Assembly: GCF_002918555.1 (NCBI RefSeq)
Contig: NZ_PQMB01000005.1
Span: 101,089-165,088, forward strand
Origin: Citrobacter amalonaticus
Lineage (GTDB): Bacteria; Pseudomonadota; Gammaproteobacteria; Enterobacterales; Enterobacteriaceae
Direction: 5' to 3'
DNA: 64,000 nucleotides
Both the position numbers and the translations under genes were made by a program. Under the pieces are notes generated by a model. That model was not told where the DNA came from, searched no databases, and saw only the letters and a program-made list of their open reading frames with translations. This document shows positions 8,293 to 26,679 of the stretch, in pieces; the first letter of the stretch is position 1; each line of letters starts with the position of its first letter.

Positions 8293-9609
8293 ATGCCATT
8301 AGTCATCGTTGCTATCGGTGTAATCTTGTTATTACTCCTGATGATCCGCTTCAAAATGAACGGATTCATCGCTCTCGTCCTGGTGGCGCTTGCTGTTGGA
8401 TTGATGCAAGGAATGCCACTGGATAAAGTCATTAATTCTATTAAAGCCGGCGTTGGCGGCACGCTTGGCAGCCTTGCCCTGATCATGGGTTTTGGCGCTA
8501 TGCTCGGCAAAATGCTGGCGGACTGCGGCGGCGCACAGCGCATCGCCACGACGCTCATTGCCAAATTTGGTAAAAAGCATATTCAATGGGCGGTAGTATT
8601 AACCGGTTTTACCGTTGGTTTTGCGCTGTTCTATGAAGTGGGCTTTGTCCTGATGCTGCCGTTGGTGTTCACCATCGCTGCGTCTGCAAACATCCCGCTG
8701 CTGTATATCGGCGTACCGATGGCGGCAGCGCTGTCTGTAACTCACGGCTTCCTGCCTCCGCACCCGGGTCCAACCGCGATTGCCACTATTTTCCAGGCCG
8801 ATATGGGGAAAACGCTGCTGTTCGGTACGATTCTGGCAATCCCGACGGTCATCCTTGCTGGTCCGGTGTACGCTCGTTTCCTGAAAGGAATTGATAAACC
8901 AATCCCGGAAGGCCTGTACAGTGCGAAAACCTTTACTGAAGAAGAGATGCCTGGCTTTGGCGTCAGCGTCTGGACCTCTCTGGTACCGGTGATCCTGATG
9001 GCGATGCGTGCCATCGCAGAGATGATCCTGCCGAAAGGCCACGCTTTCCTGCCGGTTGCAGAGTTCTTCGGCGACCCGGTGATGGCAACACTGATTGCGG
9101 TACTGATTGCGATGTTCACCTTCGGTCTGAACCGTGGTCGTTCAATGGATCAGATTAACGACACGCTGGTCTCTTCCATCAAAATCATTGCAATGATGCT
9201 GTTGATTATCGGTGGCGGCGGTGCCTTCAAACAGATACTGGTTGATAGCGGCGTGGACAAATACATCGCGTCAATGATGCACGGTTCAAACGTTTCTCCG
9301 CTGCTGATGGCCTGGTCTATCGCTGCGGTACTGCGTATCGCACTGGGCTCCGCAACCGTTGCAGCGATCACCGCTGGTGGGATTGTGGCACCGCTGATTG
9401 CAACGACCGGCGTAAGCCCTGAGCTAATGGTTATTGCGGTTGGTTCCGGTAGCGTGATTTTCTCTCACGTGAACGATCCGGGCTTCTGGCTGTTCAAGGA
9501 GTACTTCAACCTGACCATCGGTGAAACCATCAAGTCATGGTCAATGCTGGAAACCATTATCTCCGTCTGCGGTCTGGTAGGATGTCTGCTGCTGGGAATG
9601 GTCGTCTGA
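8293..9609 (+). CDS. gntT: High-affinity gluconate permease GntT
   Basis: A 438-residue inner-membrane gluconate:H+ symporter of the GntP family, with about 12-14 hydrophobic segments over the whole length. Family features visible include the segment TLGSLALIMGFGAMLGKMLA and the loop THGFLPPHPGPTAIA. GntU at 33.1-34.5 kb is a paralogue with matching segments. Two GntR-type operators upstream suggest induction by gluconate. The gene is monocistronic, with a hairpin directly after it. Confidence 0.97.
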   Translation: MPLVIVAIGVILLLLLMIRFKMNGFIALVLVALAVGLMQGMPLDKVINSIKAGVGGTLGSLALIMGFGAMLGKMLADCGGAQRIATTLIAKFGKKHIQWAVVLTGFTVGFALFYEVGFVLMLPLVFTIAASANIPLLYIGVPMAAALSVTHGFLPPHPGPTAIATIFQADMGKTLLFGTILAIPTVILAGPVYARFLKGIDKPIPEGLYSAKTFTEEEMPGFGVSVWTSLVPVILMAMRAIAEMILPKGHAFLPVAEFFGDPVMATLIAVLIAMFTFGLNRGRSMDQINDTLVSSIKIIAMMLLIIGGGGAFKQILVDSGVDKYIASMMHGSNVSPLLMAWSIAAVLRIALGSATVAAITAGGIVAPLIATTGVSPELMVIAVGSGSVIFSHVNDPGFWLFKEYFNLTIGETIKSWSMLETIISVCGLVGCLLLGMVV

Positions 9610-9615
9610 TAAAAT

Positions 9616-9647
9616 GTTGCCGGGTAGCGTTTCGCCTACCCGGCAAC
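9616..9647. terminator. Bidirectional hairpin between gntT and malQ
   Basis: GTTGCCGGGTAG and CTACCCGGCAAC form a perfect 12-base stem. On the minus strand it is followed by ATTTT, so it suits malPQ best; it can also end gntT. Confidence 0.75.
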
Positions 9648-9653
9648 GTAACA

Positions 9654-11741
9654 TTACGTCTTCTTCGTGACAGCCTTCCGGCGCTTATCCAGATCCTTAA
9701 TCAGCTTATTCACTCTCTCATCGGCAAACATCTTCTCAAGGCTCACCGCCAGCTTGCGTCGCCAGTTTTTATACTGATAGCTGGTGCCTGGAATATTCAC
9801 CGGCGCCGCCATATCCAGCCAGTCTTCCGGCTGCAGGCCCAACAGTGCGCTATGACTGTCGGCGATATAACGCTGCATACCGCGGTTGAGCGCTGGCGTC
9901 ATCGACATCTGCGATGCTTTATGCCCCACACGTTTTGGCAGACAGCCATATTTGTGCAGCGCATCCAGCAGTCCCTGCTTTGCCAGCTCACGATCCTGGT
10001 ACAGCTCACGCAATACCTCTTCATCGGGGTAAAGCCCCAGCGTTTTACCCAGCGTCAGATCACCGCTTTCCCAGTAGCCACGTAGCACAGGAAGGTCGTG
10101 CGTCGTCGCGACGGCCATTGACTGTTCCGGGTACGCTTTCGGCGCACGGAAATTCTTCTCATGGTCGTTTTCAAAATAAAGCACTTTGTAGGAGTAAACG
10201 CCGCTGTCACGCAGCTTACCCACGATCTCCACCGGTACGGTACCCAGATCTTCGCCAATCACCATACAGCGATGACGCTGACTTTCCAGCGCCAGGATGG
10301 AGAGTAAATCGTCCACCGGATAATGGACGTATGCCCCGTGATCGGCCGTTTCACCGTAGGGGATCCACCAAAGCCGCAGCATTGACATCACGTGATCGAT
10401 GCGCAACGCGCCGCAGTTCTGCATATTGGCGCGCAGCAGTTCAATAAACGGTTCATAGGCACGTGCAGCGATGATATGCGGATCCATCGGCGGTAAGCCC
10501 CAGTTCTGCCCCAGTGGACCGAGAATATCCGGCGGCGCGCCCACAGACGCTTTCAGGCAGTACAGCTCACGATCACACCAGGTTTCAGCCCCCCCTTCCG
10601 CCACGCCGACGGCCAGGTCGCGATACAAACCGACGGGCATTTTAAAGCCCTGACAGGTTTCCCAGCAGGCAGCAAACTGCGTAGAGGCCAGCCACTGTAG
10701 CCAGAGGAAAAAATCCACCTCGTCGCGGTGTGTTTCGCAAAACTGTTCCACTTCCGGGGAATCCACCGACTGGAATGCTTCCGGCCAGACCGGCCAGCCC
10801 CAGCGCAGCGCATCCTCTTTCACCTGATAAGCATGCAGCGCGTCGAACGCCGCCTGCCAGTACAGGCTGTCGCCCTCCCGGGAGACAAAGTGACGAAACG
10901 CCGCCATCTGCTCATCATCACGAACCGCAAAACCTTTCCACGCCATGCGCAGAGCCGCCATTTTCAGCGCGGTGACGGTGGCATAATCCACCCACTCAGC
11001 ATCTCTGGCGCGTTGCAGCGTTTGCTGAGTGGTGGGCATCTGCCACCATGCCTGCGCCTCTTCGCTCAGGCAAAAATCCTCTACGGCATTCACATCGATA
11101 TAAATCACGTTCAGCCAGCGGCGAGAAGAAGGGCTGTACGGGCTGGCGCTCTCCGGATTGGCCGGGTAGAGAGCGTGAATGGGGTTCAGCCCGATAAACG
11201 CGCCGCCACGCTTAGCAACATCCACCAGCATATGCTTCAGATCGCCAAAGTCGCCAATTCCCCAGTTTTTTTCTGAACGCAGGGTGTAGAGCTGGACACA
11301 CGCCCCCCACAGTTTTTGCCCGCTCAGCAGCGCCTGTGGCTCATAGCAGCGTTTTGGCGCCACGATAATGCGGCAATGCGTGCGCTGCTCCCCCTGCGTC
11401 AGGGTCAGCGTGTGGTAGCCCTCAGGCAGCTTAGCCGGAAGATTGAACGCTTTCCCGCCCGTGGCGTGCCCTTTATGCTGGCTCCCCTCTTCCGTTGTCA
11501 GCAGCCAGCTAAATTCCCCACTTCCCTCAACCGCCAGCGGCATCTTTTTGCCTGCGGTGTAGACCACGACATTCGGCACCGGCGTCACCGCCACCTTCGT
11601 GGCAGCAGTGGTGCGATGCATGGCGTCAAGCAAACGCCGCTTGGTTTCGGCGCCAATAGACTGCGGTTTACCGTGGGCATTGATATAACTGGGGCTAATC
11701 CCCGCCGCCAGCGCGGCATTATCCAGACGTTTGCTTTCCAT
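9654..11741 (-). CDS. malQ: 4-alpha-glucanotransferase (amylomaltase) MalQ
   Basis: A 695-residue cytoplasmic GH77 enzyme that disproportionates maltose and maltodextrins, making longer dextrins for MalP and releasing glucose. Family motifs visible are GIGDFGDL, the nucleophile-region RIDHVMSMLRLWW and GEDLGTVP. It is one residue longer than the E. coli protein as I remember it. It is the second gene of malPQ, nine bases after malP, and so is expected to be MalT-controlled. Confidence 0.98.
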   Translation of the reverse strand: MESKRLDNAALAAGISPSYINAHGKPQSIGAETKRRLLDAMHRTTAATKVAVTPVPNVVVYTAGKKMPLAVEGSGEFSWLLTTEEGSQHKGHATGGKAFNLPAKLPEGYHTLTLTQGEQRTHCRIIVAPKRCYEPQALLSGQKLWGACVQLYTLRSEKNWGIGDFGDLKHMLVDVAKRGGAFIGLNPIHALYPANPESASPYSPSSRRWLNVIYIDVNAVEDFCLSEEAQAWWQMPTTQQTLQRARDAEWVDYATVTALKMAALRMAWKGFAVRDDEQMAAFRHFVSREGDSLYWQAAFDALHAYQVKEDALRWGWPVWPEAFQSVDSPEVEQFCETHRDEVDFFLWLQWLASTQFAACWETCQGFKMPVGLYRDLAVGVAEGGAETWCDRELYCLKASVGAPPDILGPLGQNWGLPPMDPHIIAARAYEPFIELLRANMQNCGALRIDHVMSMLRLWWIPYGETADHGAYVHYPVDDLLSILALESQRHRCMVIGEDLGTVPVEIVGKLRDSGVYSYKVLYFENDHEKNFRAPKAYPEQSMAVATTHDLPVLRGYWESGDLTLGKTLGLYPDEEVLRELYQDRELAKQGLLDALHKYGCLPKRVGHKASQMSMTPALNRGMQRYIADSHSALLGLQPEDWLDMAAPVNIPGTSYQYKNWRRKLAVSLEKMFADERVNKLIKDLDKRRKAVTKKT

Positions 11742-11750
11742 CGCGCTTCC

Positions 11751-14177
<2,427 letters not shown>

Positions 14178-14211
14178 TTATCGCTAGTTTGCCAGGCTCG
14201 TTGTTGACCTT

Positions 14212-14256
14212 CCTCATCCCACCGGGGATTAGGCAGGGAGGAGTGGTGGGGATGAG
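14212..14256. promoter_or_regulatory. MalT boxes of the malPQ promoter
   Basis: Three copies of the asymmetric MalT box (core GGGGAKGAGG-like) are seen: CCTCATCCC at 14212-14220 (minus orientation), GGGGATTAGG at 14224-14233 and GGGGATGAG at 14248-14256. They lie 68-112 bases upstream of malP, where MalT-ATP-maltotriose is known to activate in E. coli. Confidence 0.7.
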
Positions 14257-14316
14257 TGTAAAAGTGTGATCGCTGCCACTAAAGGATAGCGTATCAGCAA
14301 ATAACGGGGACCGCTT

Positions 14317-14441
14317 TATACTCGTCATACTTCAGGTTGCAGATACGTTGGCTTTGTTACTCGCCCCTGCGGGGCCAGCGCAAGCGCTGTTCAAAACGAC
14401 TACGCGTTTTTGTCCTGCAACTCGAATTATTTAGTGTAGAG
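14317..14441. repeat. ERIC-like element with variant core, malP-malT gap
   Basis: One end is TATACTCGTCATACTTCAGG and the other is CTGCAACTCGAATTATTTAG, both matching the two ends of the ERIC/IRU repeat. The core is not the classic one: it reads TTGGCTTTGTTACTCGCC then GGGGCCAGCGCAAGCGCT, shared with the half element at 1350-1438. Length is about 125 bases, as for ERIC. Confidence 0.7.
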
Positions 14442-14665
14442 ATATATGTAAACAGCGAGACAGTTTCTAACCTGAAATATTTAAGCCATGTCGGGTTATC
14501 CCTGGAAAAAAGAATATCCTCACAGAGGAACGACTCATTTTTATTATAAAAACCAATAACATTACAAAATAAAAGGTTATTTTTATCCCTCGTTAATTAC
14601 GGGCTTAAGCCAGTCTTCATGCACCTTCAGTGCTGTTAAACAGCATTTTTGCAACAGATATTTGG

Positions 14666-17514
<2,849 letters not shown>

Positions 17515-17580
17515 CCAACCAGACGGTATCCCCTTGCAGGTCGGAAGCCGGAGAGGCAAAGCTGCTATCCGGCCATTTCC

Positions 17581-18339
17581 CTAGCACAATTCCAGCTGAA
17601 TATGATGGTCAGCGATCACCTGCAATATCCCTGTGGGCGGCAGCGTGTCGGTATAAACCGCATCCACCATGCTGATGCTGCCCATATTAACCATCGCGTT
17701 ACGACCAAACTTCGAGTGATCGACCACCAGCATGACGTGGCGAGAATTCTCGATGATGGCACGTTTGGTGCGCACTTCGTGGTAATCAAACTCCAGCAGT
17801 GAGCCGTCGGTGTCGATCCCGCTGATCCCCAGGATGCCGAAGTCCAGGCGGAACTGGGAGATAAAATCGAGCGTCGCTTCCCCAATGATGCCGCCGTCAC
17901 GGCTACGAAGTTCGCCGCCCGCGAGAATAATGCGAAAATCCTCTTTTACCATCAGCGTATTTGCGACATTGAGATTGTTAGTCACAATACGCAGATTGTT
18001 GTGGTCCAGCAGCGCGTGGGCGACAGCTTCCGGCGTCGTCCCGATATCGATAAACAGCGTTGAACCGTTGGGGATCTGCGTGGCAACCTTACGCGCAATG
18101 CGCTCTTTTTCCGCCGTTTGTGTGGCTTTACGGTCGTGCCACGGCGTATTCACCGAGCTGGACGGCAACGCCGCACCGCCATGATGGCGCAAAATCATGT
18201 TTTGATCGGCGAGATCGTTAAGGTCCCGGCGAATGGTCTGCGGGCTGACGGAGAAATGTTCCACCAGCTCCTCCGTACTGACGTATCCCTGTTTTTTTAC
18301 CAGTTCAATGATCGCGTCATGTCGTTGTGTTTGTTTCAT
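17581..18339 (-). CDS. glpR: Glycerol-3-phosphate regulon repressor GlpR
   Basis: A 252-residue DeoR-family repressor. The N-terminal winged helix reads GYVSTEELVEHFSVSPQTIR (about 18-37) with RRDLNDL following; the C-terminal sugar-phosphate domain contains DIGTT (about 97-101). The frame is intact, unlike the frameshifted glpR of some E. coli K-12 stocks. It represses glp genes in the absence of glycerol-3-phosphate; a matching operator lies before glpD at 19819-19838. It is the last gene of glpEGR. Only 66 bases separate it from malT, so the rtc genes found there in E. coli are absent. Confidence 0.98.
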   Translation of the reverse strand: MKQTQRHDAIIELVKKQGYVSTEELVEHFSVSPQTIRRDLNDLADQNMILRHHGGAALPSSSVNTPWHDRKATQTAEKERIARKVATQIPNGSTLFIDIGTTPEAVAHALLDHNNLRIVTNNLNVANTLMVKEDFRIILAGGELRSRDGGIIGEATLDFISQFRLDFGILGISGIDTDGSLLEFDYHEVRTKRAIIENSRHVMLVVDHSKFGRNAMVNMGSISMVDAVYTDTLPPTGILQVIADHHIQLELC

Positions 18340-18354
18340 TGCTGTTCCCTGGAA

Positions 18355-19185
18355 TTATGTTCGTTTTCGCGTATTGAGCGTATCAACCCATGCCATAGCC
18401 AAACCTACACCTAATCCGGCGATATGCGCGCCGTTAGCCATAGACATCCCAAATACATCAAGCCACCCGGCAACGATCCAAACCAATGCAAAGATAATTA
18501 AACCGCGCTGGAGGTAAATACCACTTTGCGGGTCGCGCTCACCGCGCAGCCACACGTAACCCATTAGCGCGTAAACCACGCCAGAAAGCCCGCCAAACCA
18601 CGGACCGCTAAATTTCTGCTGCACATAGCCGCTCAGCAAGGCGCTGATGACGGTGATAACGATCAGTTTGCCGCTGCCTAATCGTTTCTCTACCGCCCCG
18701 CCGAGATACCACCACCACAGCAGGTTAAAGAGGATATGCATCAGTGAGAAGTGCATGAAGGCGTGCGTAAAGTAACGCCAGACGTCAAATTTTAATGACG
18801 GTTCGAACGGCCAGGCCAGCCAGACCATGACGGTCTGATCGCCGACGATATTCATGATGATAAACACCAGAATGCAGGCAGTCATAACAAGCCAGGTCAC
18901 CGGACCGGCACGCTCGCGCAGCGTAGCAATAAAAGGAAAACGGCGATAATGCAGCCCGCCGCCGGTATGACCGGACTGCCAGCTGGCCGCCAGATAGCGA
19001 GGGTCGCCGGGGTTCTCCAGAAAACGCGCCAGCTCAGCCTGTACGCGCGCGACCTGTGATTCATCAGCCAACCAGACATCGCTTTGATGATGTTGTTGAA
19101 TCGTCAGGATAACGCCCTGCGTCGCCATGTAATCGACAAATGCCTGCGCCACGCGGGGGTTAGCAAAAGAGGTAATCATCAACAT
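18355..19185 (-). CDS. glpG: Rhomboid intramembrane serine protease GlpG
   Basis: A 276-residue inner-membrane protease. The soluble N-terminal domain (about 1-90) is followed by six transmembrane segments. The catalytic Ser201 lies in [13 protein letters not shown] and His254 in [30 protein letters not shown] carries the conserved H/N of helix 2. Length equals the E. coli protein. It sits between glpE and glpR, but its link to glycerol metabolism is positional rather than known. Confidence 0.98.
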   Translation of the reverse strand: MLMITSFANPRVAQAFVDYMATQGVILTIQQHHQSDVWLADESQVARVQAELARFLENPGDPRYLAASWQSGHTGGGLHYRRFPFIATLRERAGPVTWLVMTACILVFIIMNIVGDQTVMVWLAWPFEPSLKFDVWRYFTHAFMHFSLMHILFNLLWWWYLGGAVEKRLGSGKLIVITVISALLSGYVQQKFSGPWFGGLSGVVYALMGYVWLRGERDPQSGIYLQRGLIIFALVWIVAGWLDVFGMSMANGAHIAGLGVGLAMAWVDTLNTRKRT

Positions 19186-19224
19186 TGTTGCTGTCGCTTA
19201 TTCCACACAAAAGAGGACAGTATA

Positions 19225-19352
19225 TATACCCTTCTGACTTCGGGCTGCATCTTTGTTGGCTTTCCTGGCTCATTCCGGCCACGTACTCTTCGTACCCTCC
19301 CGGAGATGCGTGACGTCGCTGCCGTGATCCAACCCGCATTAATCCAGGCATA
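19225..19352. repeat. ERIC-like element between glpG and glpE
   Basis: It begins TATACCCTTCTGACTTCGGG, then CTTTGTTGGCT, with a central inverted repeat ACGTACTCTTCGTAC, and runs to the edge of glpE. Ends and core are recognisable as a diverged ERIC, most like the one at 63781-63912. It lies inside the expected glpEGR transcript. Confidence 0.65.
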
Positions 19353-19355
19353 GCC

Positions 19356-19682
19356 TTATGAACCGAATGCCACTTCTGCCGGAAAATGTCGGTGCCAGGC
19401 GTCGAAGCCGCCGTCAACGCTGTAGACCGCGTCATAACCTTGTTGCAGCAGATACTGCGCCGCCCCCTTGCTGCTGTTGCCGTGATAGCACATCACCATC
19501 ACCACAGTATCGAAATCATGTTCACGCATAAACGCGCCCAGCGTGTCGTTAGTCAGGTGAAACGCCTGCGGTGGGTGGCCCATCGCATAGCTTTGCGGAT
19601 CGCGGATATCCACCAGCACCGCCGCGCCCTGGTGCAACTTCTGATGCGCTTCTTCGACATTAATACACTCAAACTGATCCAT
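19356..19682 (-). CDS. glpE: Thiosulfate sulfurtransferase GlpE
   Basis: A 108-residue single-domain rhodanese. The active-site Cys65 lies in the loop [10 protein letters not shown]. It moves sulfur from thiosulfate to cyanide or thioredoxin in the cytoplasm. Length equals E. coli GlpE. First gene of glpEGR, divergent from glpD. Confidence 0.97.
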   Translation of the reverse strand: MDQFECINVEEAHQKLHQGAAVLVDIRDPQSYAMGHPPQAFHLTNDTLGAFMREHDFDTVVMVMCYHGNSSKGAAQYLLQQGYDAVYSVDGGFDAWHRHFPAEVAFGS

Positions 19683-19818
19683 GAAATTCTCTTTCTCATC
19701 TGTAGATCGCCAATATTACCTTCCAGTTTACGTCTCAGACGCAGGTAAACGCCATAATGTTATATGTATCACTCTAAAATGTTTTTTCGATGTTACCAGT
19801 CGCGCGCTTTTTTGCTAT

Positions 19819-19838
19819 TATGTTCGATAACGAACATT
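19819..19838. promoter_or_regulatory. GlpR operator of glpD
   Basis: TATGTTCGATAACGAACATT is a near-perfect palindrome fitting the GlpR operator consensus. It lies 32 bases before the glpD start. A weaker second half-match follows (GAGCTTTAACGAAAG). Confidence 0.85.
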
Positions 19839-19870
19839 TATGAGCTTTAACGAAAGCGTATGAGGGCAGC

Positions 19871-21379
19871 ATGGAAACCAAAGATCTGATTGTGATAGGC
19901 GGAGGCATCAACGGTGCCGGTATCGCGGCAGACGCCGCTGGACGCGGTTTATCCGTGCTGATGCTGGAAGCGCAGGATTTAGCCTGTGCCACCTCTTCCG
20001 CCAGTTCTAAACTCATCCACGGTGGCTTGCGCTACCTGGAACATTACGAATTCCGCCTGGTGAGCGAAGCGCTGGCCGAACGCGAAGTGCTGTTGAAAAT
20101 GGCGCCGCATATCGCCTTCCCAATGCGCTTTCGTCTGCCGCATCGTCCGCATTTACGCCCGGCATGGATGATCCGTATTGGTCTGTTTATGTACGATCAT
20201 CTGGGCAAACGCACCAGCCTGCCGGGTTCAACCGGTTTGCGTTTTGGCGCAGACTCCGTGATGAAACCTGAAATTGTGCGCGGTTTCGAATATTCTGACT
20301 GCTGGGTGGACGACGCGCGTCTGGTGCTGGCAAATGCCCAGATGGTGGTGCGTAAAGGTGGCGAGGTATTGACCCGCACCCGTGCGACCTCTGCACGCCG
20401 CGAAAACGGTCTGTGGATCGTCGAAGCAGAAGATATCGATACCGGTAAAAAACAGACCTGGCAGGCGCGTGGTCTGGTTAACGCCACGGGGCCGTGGGTA
20501 AAAGCGTTCTTCGACGACGGGATGCATCTGCCTTCTCCGTACGGTATTCGCCTGATCAAAGGCAGCCATATCGTGGTGCCGCGCGTGCATACCCAGAAAC
20601 AAGCTTACATCCTGCAAAACGAAGACAAGCGTATCGTGTTTGTGATCCCGTGGATGGATGAGTTCTCCATCATCGGCACTACCGACGTGGAATATAAAGG
20701 CGACCCGAAAGCCGTGAAAATTGATGAAAGCGAAATCAATTACCTGCTGAAGGTCTACAACGCGCACTTTAAGAAACAGCTGGGGCGCGATGATATCGTC
20801 TGGACTTACTCCGGCGTGCGTCCGCTGTGCGATGACGAATCCGATTCACCGCAGGCCATCACGCGTGATTACACGCTGGATATCCATGACGAAAACGGCA
20901 AAGCGCCGCTGCTGTCGGTATTCGGCGGTAAGCTCACCACCTACCGTAAGCTCGCTGAACACGCGATGGAAAAACTGTCGTCTTACTACCAGGGCATTGG
21001 CCCGGCGTGGACCAAAGATTGTGTGCTGCCCGGCGGTGAGATCGGTGGCGATCGTGACGACTACGCGGCAAAACTGCGCCGTCGCTATTCGTTCCTGACG
21101 GAATCACTGGCACGCCACTACTCGCGTACCTACGGTAGCAATACCGAATGGATCCTCGGTGAAGCAACTTCCCTCGCGGACCTGGGCGAAGATTTTGGTC
21201 ATGAGCTCTACGAGGCGGAGCTGAAGTATCTGGTCGATCACGAATGGGTACGCCGCACGGAGGACGCATTGTGGCGTCGTACTAAAGAAGGGATGTGGCT
21301 CAACGCTGAACAGCAGTCTCGTATCACTCAGTGGCTGGGCGAGTATATCGAAAAACACCCGCTATCGCTGGCGTCCTAG
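19871..21379 (+). CDS. glpD: Aerobic glycerol-3-phosphate dehydrogenase GlpD
   Basis: A 502-residue FAD-dependent enzyme on the inner face of the membrane that oxidises sn-glycerol-3-phosphate to dihydroxyacetone phosphate and passes electrons to ubiquinone. The FAD-binding VIGGGINGAGIAADAAGRG (about 8-26) and SSKLIHGGLRYLE (about 45-57) are clear, as is FGGKLTTYRKLAE. A GlpR operator lies just upstream. Neighbouring glpR encodes its repressor. Confidence 0.98.
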   Translation: METKDLIVIGGGINGAGIAADAAGRGLSVLMLEAQDLACATSSASSKLIHGGLRYLEHYEFRLVSEALAEREVLLKMAPHIAFPMRFRLPHRPHLRPAWMIRIGLFMYDHLGKRTSLPGSTGLRFGADSVMKPEIVRGFEYSDCWVDDARLVLANAQMVVRKGGEVLTRTRATSARRENGLWIVEAEDIDTGKKQTWQARGLVNATGPWVKAFFDDGMHLPSPYGIRLIKGSHIVVPRVHTQKQAYILQNEDKRIVFVIPWMDEFSIIGTTDVEYKGDPKAVKIDESEINYLLKVYNAHFKKQLGRDDIVWTYSGVRPLCDDESDSPQAITRDYTLDIHDENGKAPLLSVFGGKLTTYRKLAEHAMEKLSSYYQGIGPAWTKDCVLPGGEIGGDRDDYAAKLRRRYSFLTESLARHYSRTYGSNTEWILGEATSLADLGEDFGHELYEAELKYLVDHEWVRRTEDALWRRTKEGMWLNAEQQSRITQWLGEYIEKHPLSLAS

Positions 21380-21383
21380 AAAA

Positions 21384-21416
21384 ATGCCGGATGACGGCTG
21401 ACGCCTTATCCGGCAT
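21384..21416. repeat. REP element after glpD
   Basis: ATGCCGGATGACGGCTGACG with CCTTATCCGGCAT forms the REP hairpin, five bases after the glpD stop. It may end or protect the glpD mRNA. Confidence 0.75.
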
Positions 21417-21426
21417 GCAAATGTGC

Positions 21427-21462
21427 AAAAAAGCAGGCCGGGTAAGCGAAGCGCCCCCGGCC
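21427..21462 (-). terminator. Terminator after glgP
   Basis: On the minus strand a GC-rich hairpin (GGCCGGGGGCGC, loop TTCG, then CTTACCCGGCC) is followed by TGCTTTTTT. It lies eight bases after the glgP stop and should end the glycogen operon transcript. Confidence 0.75.
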
Positions 21463-21470
21463 CACGTGTT

Positions 21471-25370
<3,900 letters not shown>

Positions 25371-25371
<1 letters not shown>

Positions 25372-26666
25372 TATCGCTCCTGTTTGACCTGCAGCTTGCG
25401 TAGCATTTCACGCGTAACCAGCACAATGCCTTCCTCTGAACGGTAGAAACGGCGCGCATCTTCTTCGGCGTTTTCACCAATCACCATTCCTTCCGGGATC
25501 ACACAGGCGCGGTCGATAATGCAACGACGCAGGCGGCATGAACGCCCCACCCAGACCTCCGGTAATAACACTGCCGAATCAATGTTACAGAATGAATTCA
25601 CCCTCACCCGAGGGAACAGAACAGACTGCACGACGACCGAACCGGAGATGATGCAGCCGCCGGAAACCAGCGAGTTAAGCGTCATACCGTGGCTACCGGA
25701 ACGGTCCTGGACAAATTTCGCGGGCGGCAGCGATTCCATATGCGTACGAATCGGCCAGTCCTGGTCGTACATATCAAGTTCCGGCGTGACTGACGCCAGA
25801 TCGAGGTTAGCCTTCCAGTACGCTTCCAGCGTGCCCACATCGCGCCAGTATGGTTCGGATTCCGGATCCGACTGTACGCAGGACAGCGGGAATGGATGTG
25901 CATAAGCCATGCCAGCCTGCGTAATTTTCGGGATGATATCTTTGCCGAAGTCATGGCTGGAAGCGTCGTTCAAATCATCTTCCTCCAGCAGTTCGTAGAG
26001 ATAGTCGGCATTAAAAATATAAATCCCCATACTGGCGAGCGATTTGCCCGGATCGCCGGGCATAGCCGGGGGATTTGCCGGTTTTTCGACGAACTCGATG
26101 ATCTTATCGCTGTCATCAACCGCCATCACGCCAAACGCGCTGGCCTCTTCAATCGGTACCGGCATACAGGCCACGGTGCAGCGCGCGCCTTTCTCGAAAT
26201 GATCGATCAGCATGCGCGAGTAATCCTGCTTGTAGATATGATCGCCCGCGAGGATCACCACATATTCCGCTTTATAACGGCGGATAATATCCAGGTTCTG
26301 CGTCACCGCATCCGCGGTGCCGCGATACCAGTTTTCACCCTGCATCCTTTGCTGGGCAGGCAGCAGATCGACGAATTCGTTCATCTCTTCACTGAAGAAC
26401 GACCAGCCGCGCTGAATATGCTGAACCAGCGTATGGGACTGATACTGCGTGATTACGCCAATACGGCGGATCCCGGAATTAAGACAGTTGGATAAGGCAA
26501 AATCGATGATACGGAACTTGCCGCCAAAGTGCACAGCAGGTTTAGCACGTTTGTTCGTTAGATCTTTCAGTCGGGTTCCACGGCCACCGGCCAGGATCAG
26601 GGCAACAGATTTCAAAGGCAGCTGGCGCGCCAACATTACACGATCGTTCTTATCTAAACTCCCCAT
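25371..26666 (-). CDS. glgC: Glucose-1-phosphate adenylyltransferase GlgC
   Basis: A 431-residue ADP-glucose pyrophosphorylase, the committed and allosterically controlled step of glycogen synthesis. The pyrophosphorylase motif [17 protein letters not shown] (about 25-41), the substrate-binding FVEKPANPP (Lys about 195) and a C-terminal beta-helix are visible. The start at 26666 gives [15 protein letters not shown] and a strong AAAGGAGT ribosome site; an in-frame ATG 14 codons upstream has no support. The leader has two GGA motifs, including the one in the ribosome site, which fits known CsrA repression of glgC in E. coli. Confidence 0.97.
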
Positions 26667-26679
26667 GACTAACTCCTTT

